Assembly: GCA_038496675.1 (NCBI GenBank)
Contig: CM076669.1
Span: 6,256,656 to 6,320,655, forward strand
Direction: 5' to 3'
Length of the DNA: 64,000 bases
Source: Rachycentron canadum
Lineage: Eukaryota > Chordata > Actinopteri > Carangiformes > Rachycentridae
In this document: positions 40,559 through 51,700 of the stretch, in pieces
Numbering within the stretch: the stretch's first letter is position 1
How the letters are laid out: the number at the start of each line of letters is the position of its first letter
Translations under genes and position numbers: made by a program
Notes under the pieces: model-generated
Database searches by the model: none
What the model saw: only the letters and a program-made list of their open reading frames with translations
Told to the model about the DNA's origin: nothing

Positions 40559-40737
40559 AAGACGAGAGAAGAAGAAGTAGTCGTAGAAGTAGTAGAAGTA
40601 GTAGTAGTAGTAGTAGTAGAAAGATAAGTAGTAGTAGAAGAAGTAGTAGTAGTAGAAGAAGAAGGATAAGTAGTAGAAGTAGTAGTAGTAGTAGAAGAAG
40701 AAGAAGAAGAAGAAGAAGAAGAAGAACGTGAAGAACG
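40559..40737. repeat. (GTA/GAA)n trinucleotide repeat before depdc4
   Basis: About 180 bp of mixed AGT, AGA and GAA triplets ending roughly 40 bp before the depdc4 start codon, so in its promoter or 5' UTR. The Ser/Thr/Tyr/Phe-rich open frames on the other strand are repeat artefacts. Confidence 0.9.
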
Positions 40738-40778
40738 CGTTGAACGTGATGAACGTGTTTGCGTCACACGTAGAGCTC

Positions 40779-43700
40779 ATGATGGCGGTCGATTTGACTC
40801 CTCGGTTCAGGAGACTGAACAGCCAAACGAGAAGTTTTCGTGAAAATGTACAACACGGTAAGCTAACGCGAAACGAACAACACGTTAGTCAGTGTCCTTT
40901 ATTTTAATATAACCAGACAAACACAGCTCAGTGCTGTAAATAAGAATGGGTTGTCTATTTATGCCTTAGCGCCCACCGCCGTGTTGTTACTGTGGATTAT
41001 GGGAGAAATGTTTTTGTTTGAAATGTTTTTGCGGACAGTGAATTCAGGACCTTTGAGCCCGGGTATAAATATATATAGAAGTGTCAGTTGAATTTTTACA
41101 CCCACACATTATATAATATATAATATTATTATTGAATTATTATTACTAATGTATCAATGCGTAAGCAGCATTTTCTGCTTACGCATTGATACATTAGTAA
41201 TAATGATGGCCACAGGAGTTGGAGTTGATCGAGGTGGAACTGGAACTATGCATAATGTTTTAAAAGGTCACATGTTTTGGATATTGTAAAAATAACTAGA
41301 GTCAGATAAATGTAATAGAGTAAAATGCAAGGTAGTATTTAAAAAAATTAAATACTCAATTTTGTTTTTTTGTCTTTACTCAATATTAATGTTACAGTTT
41401 GCACTTGTACACTTTCAATAATTACATGTGATAAACTAAACACCATTCTTCTTCACTGCTTTTTTTTTTTTTGAAAGATCCTATTTTTTACCATGCAGTA
41501 TTTGTGCTTCGCATTCACCCTTAACTTGGGACCAAATGGTTGTTTTACTAATCTGTTGTTATGGCCCGCCTCCAAGGCCACATTAGGAAAAAAGGAAGCA
41601 CCACAGAGGGATCAAACCAAACCAACCAAAGTTAAAGTCACAAACGCAATGAAGTTACCAAGCTGCAAAACAGAAACATACAGCAGCACACCACAGCCCC
41701 TGAAAATCCCAGTAAAGGCCCTGGGGCCGTAACACTGTATAAATGCTGTTTTCAAGGCACATAATTAGATTGAATGAAGTCCACCAGAACAATTTAAATC
41801 TGGTAATGAACTTGTTTTTACCCCTTTCACTCTAGCCCTGTGTCTCTTAATAGGTTTCTCTGGGCCCTTTGGTGCCACTCAGCTGTGGCACAACATCATC
41901 CAGGCCCTGCAAACCCAGGTAGAGGTGCGCCGCTGTAGGAGGCATCTACGTGTTCATGCCGAATGTTTCACAGGCTCAGACGCTGTAGATGCTGTTCTCA
42001 GTTACTTGATGCAGAATGTGGTGTTTTGCACAAGTGAAGTGTCTCGCCTTAAAGCTGCTCGACTCTGCCAGGCTCTAATGGAGGCTAAGGTGTTTGAACC
42101 AGTGGGCACAAGGCTGTTTTGCAGAGACAAGGAGGTGACCTTTGAGGACAGCAGCTGTAGCCTTTACCGTTTTCTGGAATATAAAGGGTTTCACAGCTCT
42201 TCTGTGAAGGAGTGCAGTAGTGACACAGAAAACATGCCACCAGAGGAGCCGGAGATTAAAAAGAAGAAAAACTCTAGGTTAGTTTTATGTTTCATTAGTA
42301 ATTCCGCTTGGTATATGGTAATTCCACTTGTTGCGAAATATAAAATCTATCCATGGAATGAATATTCATATACAGAGTAGGTCATCAAGTCTTGTCTTGA
42401 ATTAAAATGAAGACCAAAACTTAGGAAATTGGCCAGTGAAGGCCTCTACAACTGTCATAGCCATATTCCAAAGGTTTTTCCAGGGTAATAAAGCTATTCT
42501 TAAAATTGATTTGATATTAAGAATTCAAAATTTTGTCACGTTAATGTTTTAGTTAAAATTAGCTTTCATTTTGAGTGGAGTGTTTGTTCATCACCAAATT
42601 TATTCTCTCTGCAGGCTGAATGAACTGAGAACTATTTCTAATCCTCTTGCTGTTGGACCATCAGACCGGAGGGTTGAGAGGCTGCTAAGGACCATCAACC
42701 TGCCACCCTCTATGTCCCCAGCTTTGAACACAGCACCGACTTCCTCTGCCTTTCTGTCCAAGGCTGGTAAGACTGAGCTAGTCTGTTAGTATTTGCCAGT
42801 ACGATGGGTTTCCTTATTGAAGTGAATAGCATATGTAGCATTTACAACACTGATTTGAACTCTGTTCCTCCTTTGACAGTGGTGGATGAGGTTTGGAAGC
42901 AGCAGACACTGCTGCAGCTGCTGCAGATAGTGGAGTTGCCCATGCTGGACTGTATCCTGACCTCTCCCTCCAGAGTTCAGCCTCAGGCCTGCAGAGCTCC
43001 TCTGGCCACTCAGGACCTGGTTATCTCTAACACATGTCTGGAGAGAGAGCTGCCTGACACCCTTAACCTGCCCCAGTTAGTGCTCTGATTAAAGCTTTTT
43101 GCAATTTGGACATAAACTGATCCTGTTTAATTGCAAATTTTAATTATTACTTTGCAGTTCTGATAACTAATGTATATTTATTTATTTGCTGTCTTTCATC
43201 ACCTTTTTATCCCAGATTGGATAATTGGCTGTCGGCAGCAGCAGATTGCTTGGAGCTATTCCCTGACCAGTTGATTGTGGTTGCAGGGGAACAACTTAGC
43301 CAACAAGGCTCTGGAGAAGATGGCAATGCAGAGCAGATGGCAACCCAAAAGAGACTGCTCTTTGACATTATTTCCAAGTACTACAGTGGACAGGGAAAAT
43401 CTCCACTTCTCTCAGGACGTTACCTCGATATACATGCTGCAATTCTGAATCTATTGGGTGAGAGTTGAAAAGTTTTAAAGTGGTTATATTATTTCTTTTT
43501 TAAATTAAAGGAGGATATAAAGAAGGAGAACACATTCTGACATACTCTGATATACTGATTCATTTTTTGGCACAGATCTCTCCATTCATTCATGAAGGTC
43601 AGTGCTTTTTCTCTCTTGGTTAGAATCTTACCTGTTGTTTCTTCCCAGATGAAGGAAAGGTGCAGGATGCCATCAGAGCATCTCAGTTGTGTTTGAGACT

Positions 43701-45067
43701 ACTGGAGACAAGTGTGAGAGATGAACTGCGGAGACTACTGGTGTTAATGGCCACAGCAGCTCACCCAGATGCCTGTCGTCTACAGAAACAAGTAGCTCTC
43801 TAGTCACCTCCAAACCACACCATTACATCCAGGCGTTTTGCATATACTTGTAGAATAATGAAAAGAAAGTTCTTGAAAATAATTGAAAAATGATATTTAT
43901 TTGCTTCTCATTACACTGATTTTTTTTTTACTAAAGTGTAAGTCTACTTTGTAGTAGTATAACCATTGTGATTAAGTTGTTAATATGTTGGGATCTATCA
44001 CTGATTTTTCTGGTGTGTTTCCTTTCAGATTGATAACAGGGCCTTGGTCTGCCGCACTTTTCAGAGAGCAGTCATCCAGAATCATGAGCTGACACGATCC
44101 CAGAGCGAAACCCTGGTACTTTTTCTAATGGACAATCACAATGAGCTCTTCAAGGTACATTTCTACTCTTTTCATAATTTAAAAATGATGAAAAATTAAA
44201 TCTTAACTTTATGTCAGCTCTTTATGTACTGCAGACTGTGTACCACGTGACACATGACAGACACTTGTTTGTGAAGTCAATTTAATTAGTTTTAAAATTC
44301 ACTTTTCTCTTACTTCCTGTGATGAATACAGACTCCTACATCTCTTATCGAAGCTGTGAGGAGAACACTGAGAACTATGCAACAGGGAAAAGACCCTGAT
44401 TCGATTGCCAGTAAGTCAAATACAACTACAACTAAATATACACCCTCTAGCTGACGTTATATGTTACACCACAACAACTCAGATTTATACAGAATCTCTT
44501 AAACATGTACTGTTTGTGTGTTATTGTACATGGAAAACCCACAATGTCACTCAAGGACATGTTTAAGTCTCAAATCTGTCTGCAGACAATTCAGTCCCAA
44601 AACCATCTCAACTAAGGCTACACAGTCCTCAGAAATAATTTAAAAATTGAAATGAGAAATTTTAATCTGTATCCACATCTGGAATGAATTACACTTATAC
44701 TGAATCTGAATTATCTAGAATTATGGTCTTTAGCAAAAAGTTATAACCCAAAATGTAACATGTTTTGTCCACATGGAGGCACTGTTCCTCCACACCAAAA
44801 ATCTGTCACTTATTTGAGCAGTGGACTTTGTACTCCAGTCACTCACCTTCACCAATGTGCTTTGCAGCATTTACCTTCTGCCAGCAGGTGACACCACAGG
44901 AGTATGAAGACCAGCGTGAGGCTACCACCCTGGAGAGTCTCAAACAACTTCTTCATGACATTTCCTCCAGCAAGAGTATGTCTGTCAAGGAACGAAGGAG
45001 GCTGCTCAAAGAGTTTGAAAAACATCACCCTGTGGTTTTCCTCCAGCATTTCTCCAGCACCTTCTGA
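40779..45067 (+). CDS. depdc4: depdc4, DEP domain-containing protein 4
   Basis: DEP-domain protein related to DEPDC7; DEP domains bind membranes or GPCR/Wnt partners, but the role of DEPDC4 is unknown. Exons: 40779-40857, 41854-42277, 42615-42766, 42880-43075, 43216-43457, 43649-43791, 44029-44154, 44332-44410, 44868-45067. They join in frame to 546 aa. The start MMAVDLTPRFRRL fits DEPDC4 rather than DEPDC7. The DEP domain (about residues 35-135) shows FGATQLWHNIIQALQTQVEVRR, CFTGSDAVDAVLSYLMQN, ARLCQALMEAKVFEPVG and EDSSCSLYRFLEY. The second half matches the C-terminal DEPDC7 domain: WLSAAADCLELFPDQLIV, KRLLFDIISKYYS, LRRLLVLMATAAHPD and LLKEFEKHHPVVFLQHF. In exon 9 the acceptor at 44867 is chosen because later CAGs give stops. 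Human DEPDC4, as I recall, is shorter (~294 aa), so this fish copy looks more complete. Confidence 0.92.
41139..41204. repeat. Perfect 30-bp inverted repeat (hairpin) in depdc4 intron 1
   Basis: Arms 41139-41168 and 41175-41204 are exact reverse complements with a 6-nt loop (CATTTT). The arms begin ATTATTACTAATG and close with GCAG/CTGC next to the loop. Transcribed as part of the depdc4 pre-mRNA it would fold into a 30-bp perfect stem. Origin unknown; compare the AT-rich flanks of small foldback elements. Confidence 0.9.
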
Positions 45068-46366
45068 AACACACAGATAGAGGGTATGGGTTTGACTTCC
45101 AATGTGCACTTAAGAAAGCCAGTCTGTCATGGTGCAGTGCTTACACTGAAGAATGATACAAATTTAATGAACATCATAGTGCTAATAGAACATGCTGGCC
45201 TGATAATTCTGGATGCTTTAAAAACCAGAACATTCACCTAATGTCTAGTATGTATAGATGGATTAACAGTGCAGCTATTCCTATAATTTGATAGAAATGG
45301 CACAGCTTTATTGTGTGGCTGTAGCTTCTCCAAATTTATTTAAATATTAAGGGGCTACAGTAGTTTTGTTTATAGTAATGCTGTTAACCCAGTGCTATGT
45401 CACATTGCACTCTTATATCTGGCTGATGCATTTTGAGATATATTTTGAACTGTTTCTTTAAGAAACAGGATACCAAGTGTCTAAATGGAGGTTGTCTGTG
45501 AACTGTGGAAACTGTTAGTAGCGGTTTGCATTTCTTCTTTTTTTTTTTCTGTTCTACACTGGTGACATCTATTTTTATGTTGAAGAAATGAATGGTTTTA
45601 ATGAATGGATTCATGTTTTGAAATTATCATAGAATGCGAGTAAATTATAAAAATGATACAAGGGATTACTGGACTAAAAGTTTCATCAGCCACTAAGCCA
45701 GCTGTTTTGAGGCTGTTGTCAAAGTACAGATAATGTACTAATTGGTGCACTTGCAGGTGTGGGTAGAGTATAAAGCTAATTCATTATACTTCTGAGTTAT
45801 TTAAGTTTGGTTGATTGAGACTTTGGAAATGGAATTGTGGTTGTCAAAAGTAATGTGATGTGCACTTTGATCAAGCATGAATATTTCCACATCAGGTGAA
45901 GAATAATGTTATAGCAGCCATTTTGTTTCTTGTTTTTGGTTCTCACTAATGTAGCTGAATGATGTGTAACGCAGTAATGTAACTCGTGTTTGAAATGAAG
46001 CATGTTTTTTTAAACTTGAAATTTAATATGAAATGAAAGCTGAAAGAGTACAATAGTATGATAGGCTAACCATAGCTCAGGTTAATATGCTGTATTTTAA
46101 TTGTATCTGTATGAAATGCTTTTAGCGCCAGTAACTTGGTCAAAAATCTTAGAGCTGTAACTTCTTAGGATTTTACTTGAATAACGACACTAATTTTATC
46201 TTGGGTAAAGTACAGTGCTTCAGTTGATTTTTATTCTTTTAACTGATGAAGCCAGTGAAATCTCACGTCAGTCAGCATCTGTTTTTCTTTGCAAACACTG
46301 AAGTCATGTTCGATTGCACTTTATGATGCTGAGACATGCTTTACTTTATGTTGAAATAACACATCC

Positions 46367-46372
46367 AATAAA
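46367..46372 (+). terminator. depdc4: depdc4 poly(A) signal
   Basis: AATAAA about 1.3 kb after the depdc4 stop. The sequence between (45068-46366) is A/T-rich and without coding features, consistent with the 3' UTR. Confidence 0.7.
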
Positions 46373-46669
46373 AGTTTAATTGATCTCAAACAAAATGTCT
46401 CAGCTTATATTTTTAGTGCAGTCCACAGACCTTTACTGGTACTTTAAGTAGTTCTAAGGCAACATTTGGTCAAACACTACACGTGATGTTTTTATGTGAC
46501 CCACTTGTGACATTCATTTCATCATACTTTACACATGTACTCATTAATTTTACATGTTACAAAAAAGGTGCATATTATTTATGTAGATCTCTTTTTTGTA
46601 CTTTGCCATCACTAGAACTATACACTTGAGTTTCTATTATTGCAAATATAAAGGTGCCGGTGTTTAAAA

Positions 46670-46869
46670 AAAAAAAAACATGACGTTGATGCACCTGACG
46701 CCATTAAAAACCCGGAAGTAGGTTGTTCGTTCACTAGCGTACCAAGCTAACCCATTTCGTATGCTACTGGAAGACATGGGGGCTGTGTTTCACAGCCAGC
46801 ACTGACAGCGCTCTGCTGCGGAGTCCACATATCATAAGAAACAAACCCGAAGGCCCTTTTCATATTAAG
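46670..46869 (+). promoter_or_regulatory. scyl2: scyl2 promoter and non-coding first exon
   Basis: An ETS-family site CCGGAAGT lies at 46712-46719 with no TATA box, typical of a housekeeping promoter. A donor AAG/GTAGGC at 46869-46870 closes a probable 5' UTR exon, spliced to the acceptor before 48759. The ~1.9-kb first intron begins with gene-free, CpG-containing sequence and later carries a GT/TA microsatellite near 48.05 kb. Confidence 0.6.
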
Positions 46870-48047
46870 GTAGGCAGCTTTGGGAGGTGTCGGAGTGAAA
46901 GTTTTGGATTGAAACAAACCGTCTCTGACAGTAATGACAACAGTGTCTGTAACGTCACCGCCTACTTGCCCGTTGTTGGCTAGTTAGCTTGGTTAGGTGA
47001 CTGCCGTGATCTGTCTGTGGGATAAGACCAATTCACGGTTTACAACGGTGATGTCAGTCGTCTGACCTTTGAAGGTAGATAAAAGGTTAATGAAAAAGGA
47101 TTGGGAAGACAGTTGTTAACGGCTAACGACAGTGTCACAGTGCTGCTAGTCTTGGTGCTTGCGTACAGGCTAAACCATACGGTTAACTGTGCTAACATTA
47201 AGGTGTTCCTCAACTGGATATTATAGTCCCCCTAACCGACAAATCTAACATTGAAATACCTCAATGCAAAGCTAAGACGTGTTTTAATCTTCTGGCGTGA
47301 ATATCGTGTCAAAACAAAGTCAACAACCTCGTATTAACGAACTGTTTGGCATCCTGGCGGCTAATGTGCTAATGACTGTGCTAGGCTAGGTGGGCTCTGT
47401 GTTGCAGGTGGTTTTGGTGAGGTGAATTTCCAAAACGTCGCTCTCACAGTTCACAGCTCTTCGCCTGGCCACTATTTGGCGAGTAATGCCGACAGATGTC
47501 AGTTGGCTGCTATCGTAAAACAACGTTATAATAATTTCAGCACTCTTTAGTAAAAAACATTCAAACCTTTGACGTTAAAAGCTTTAAACAGGCTCACGCT
47601 AGGGGAAAATAATTAATAATACACTGTTATCTGCGACTCGTATATCTTAGCCATTCTTTCCTTGGCCCTTGTGTCCATCACGAAATGATCAATGAGCAAT
47701 GACACAGTAATACCACGATGTTGAATGCTGATTCCCCTCATAGCCAAGTAGATCAGGACAGAAATCCTGCAATGTCCATGAGTTACATCTTCTGATGAGA
47801 CGACATTGTTTTGAATGAGGCTCAAGTAGATCTGGTTGTTGCACAAAATGTGCAAACTGTTTGGGAACAATAAGACTGAGAAGGTCTGACACTAAACAGA
47901 GCTGATGGCATCAGATTGAGCCATGATAATTGATGAACTCCATAATTTTATGTACCCTCAGTGTGGCATATTATTACAGCAGTTGGCACTGGCTGAGCAT
48001 ATGAAAGCTTGAAGGAGGTAGTGTATAATACTGTATAGTGAGATGAC

Positions 48048-48080
<33 letters not shown>

Positions 48081-48778
48081 GTACAAGCAAGTAATAGCAT
48101 TAGCAGAATTAAATCTTGATACATATTTAGTGTGTTTGATCTATTTTTCTTCAATATGTTTTATGCAAGAAACTGTAAAGCATTAATGCAAACTGTACAA
48201 TGTGCATCTCATACATGATAATGATATATGTTGGTACATATCATGAAGCTTATTCAGGCTTCTTTCAGTGCAGTCAAATAAAATTATTGTACTGGAATCC
48301 CACTGGAGGACTGAAGAAGCATTTCACATAATTTGGCCATATTATTGTCTCTGTTGAACATCGTTATTTTGTCTGACTTCCTGTTGCCTAACATGCTTTG
48401 AAGTCCCTGAAGTATTTTGAAAGAGAGCTGTGTGTTTGAGTTTGCTCTGAGTCATTTCAGATTTCTGGGGACTGCTTGGACTATTGTGGTGTTTATTCTC
48501 CTCAGACAGCACAGGCTAGACGCTGGTGGTACTTTGATGTGCAAATTTTCTAGCAGGTGCTTTAGAGTGCATGTCTAATGGGTTGTTAGAGGCTTTTGCT
48601 TAGCTAGAAAGGCTTGGGCTACAGCTGTCTCTTTCACTGATTGCAAAGACTTATTGTTTTGATACCCTCACTGGTCGATAACTCTTAGTTAAAACCTGTC
48701 TTTACTTTAACTGCTGACCTGTGATGGATGGTCTGTCATCTGCCCCCTCTCACCTTAGCTGCCAGGTCAGGCCTGAAC

Positions 48779-51700
48779 ATGGAATCCATGCTGAACAAGC
48801 TAAAAAGCACTGTCACCAAGGTGACAGCAGATGTCACCAGTGCTGTCATGGGCAACCCAGTGACACGGGAGTTTGAGGTTGGACGACATATTGCCAGTGG
48901 GGGTCCTGGCCTGTGCTGGAGGATCTACAATGGCACAAAGAAATCCACAAAACAGGTGTGTGTTAATACCTATTCCCTGACCAGACCAGCTCCAATTCAA
49001 GTTTTAATGGTGCATTTCCTTTAGATGAAATCTGTTTATGACGTTCCACACCAGAGGTAACTGTCAGACTTGATATAGCTCATTTCAACACCTTGTTGTT
49101 TTGCTCTGAACCTCCAGGAAGTGGCAGTGTTTGTGTTTGATAAGAAGATGATTGACAAGTATCAGAAATTTGACAAAGACCAAATAATTGATTCCCTGAA
49201 AAGAGGAGTGCAACAGCTGACCAGACTGCGTCACCCCCGTCTCCTGACTGTGCAGCATCCTCTGGAAGAGTCACGGTGATTAACATACACACACGTACAA
49301 ACACACACAAACAGTTATATCAAGGACAAACTGAATGAGTCACACCTCAAAGAGGGGCTTGACATTCTGGAGAAAAAAAATGACAACAAATCTGTTTGTC
49401 TGCCACTGTGTGTGCATTTGTGAACAGAAGCTTGTCATGATCGAAAGAGTCTATAGATTATACCATGAATAATGTATGACCCCTGGGAGCCAAATAAGGT
49501 TGAGGCTTTCTTCTGCTTCTTTCCTTTTTCTCATTTCACAGTACTTTTCTCTCTCTGTTTTTGCCTTTGGTTATGTTGTTAATTGTCTCTGTCTATTCAA
49601 GAATAATTTAACATTTAAAGTTATTTTGATGTTATTTTTTGTGTGCGTCCCTCAGAGATTGCCTGGCGTTCTGTACAGAGCCAGTGTTTGCAAGTCTGTC
49701 CAATGTGCTAGGCCAATGGGACAACCTGCCCAGCCCTGTGCCCAACGACATCAAGGAGTACAAACTCTATGATGTAGAGACCAAGTATGGCCTGCTACAG
49801 GTGAGTGTGCAGACACTTTAAGATGCTTTTATACTAAAGGACCTCATTAGAAACCCAGTGGCTGCACAACCTATATTGCAGACACTGTAAAACACATAAT
49901 AAAGCCAAAATTGCCAATTGTACAACAGTAAGATTGTAGCTGTACTGTTCATTGGGCAGGCATGTTAAATATTTCAAAATAAAAACTTGCATGTTAATTA
50001 TTATGAGCACACTAAATACTAGTTGTCTAGCAGGTTTTGATACCATGTAGTATACATCCTGAAGTCCAGTTTGAATTTATGTGCTGTAGCTTCTCAAAGT
50101 TTTCTGAAGCTGCTCAACCTCACCTCACCTTTCACTGTCATGCTATTGTCTGATAGGCTGTAGTGTCATTGTTTTCGCTAGGCAATATTTCCCCATCCTC
50201 CTCTTTTTTTGTCCCTTTAACCGACATTGCTCTTAATTTCACTTATCTTGCTGTTTCCATTGCCTGTATAAATTATTGAAAGGATGTAATGTAAAACTGA
50301 GAGGCCTAGAAAATACATGTTTAACCTGAATAAGATACAGTTATGGTTGTATTGCTGATTTTGCAACTGCATAGTAATCCCATAATTATTACAGTCACCT
50401 TTCATACATCATTTGACACATGCCGGATCTGAACTAATTCCTGGTCCTAATCTGAGATAACCCATTTACACTGATGGTAAATATTGGTTAATCCTGGGTT
50501 CTTGTTGAAATGGGTGGTAAGGTAAACCTGATCATGCAAGGTAAACCTGCCTGGTCAAGTTAGTGTGGTGCATTTTAACCGTGCGCTTGAATCTCTCATA
50601 CTCTTAATTTTTCCTGACATTTTCATTTTTCTGTCTCCAGATTTCAGAGGGTTTGTCCTTTCTCCACGGTGGGGTGAAAATGGTCCATGGTAACCTCTGT
50701 CCAGAGAACATCATCCTCAACAAGAGTGGAGCATGGAAGATCATGGGCTTTGACTTTAGCATCTCCTCTACAAACCCCTCAGATGCTGAGGTATGTCTCT
50801 CCGTTCAGCCCCCACTGCTTCCATGAAGTTTACTGCCCGCAAGAGGCTTGACAAAACTGATGTGTAGCAGTTTTGTAACGTGTTTATATTCTCATATTCT
50901 CCCATCCCCTTCAGCCCAAGTACACAAGTAAAGAATGGGAACCCAACCTCCCACCACTCTGCCTCCCCAACCCTGAATACCTGGCCCCTGAGTATATCCT
51001 GTCTGTCAGCTGTGACTCTGCCTCTGACATGTACTCGCTGGGTGTGGTCATTCATGCAATCTTCAATGAGGGCAAGCCTGTTTTCCAAGTCAACAAGCAT
51101 GACATTTTTAAGAGCTTCAGCAGGCAGCTGGACCAGGTGAGTGGAGGTGTGCAGCATGTGGATGCTGATTGGATAGACCCAAAGGGTCACAGATCTGTCA
51201 TAACAGCTCACAGTGCAGGCAAATGTCTTGTCCAGATTTCATATGATTTGTAAATGGTAAACATGTATGAAATAATCCCAATGACTGATTTGACACACTC
51301 CAGAATGTGCTACTCCAAACTAATGAGGAATTTTTTTTTTTTTTTTTATAAATCAAGTCATTTAGCACACAGTAGAAATAAAAAAAAAATATGTGCAGTT
51401 AACTCAATTTACTATTACCAGGCTACCACTGATTTATTTTTTTATTTTTTTGTATTCAGTTATTTCTGTGTTTTTCAATTATAGCTGAGCAGCATGAGTC
51501 CTGCACTGCTGAACAAGATCCCTGAGGAGGTGCGCGAGCATGTCAAAATGTTGCTCAGTGTCACGTCCAATGTCCGGCCTGATGCCGACCAGATGACCAA
51601 GGTTATATGCATGAAGATGAGCTTGTCAACTGACAATATATTTTTTATGCTTACATTAAAAATGTTTTCTGGCTTTCATTTTGTGACACATTTATTTTCC

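Noticed and set aside
40490..40780. Tyr/Phe- and Ser/Thr-rich minus-strand open frames
   Set aside because: Pure translation of the trinucleotide repeat upstream of depdc4; no start context or conservation.
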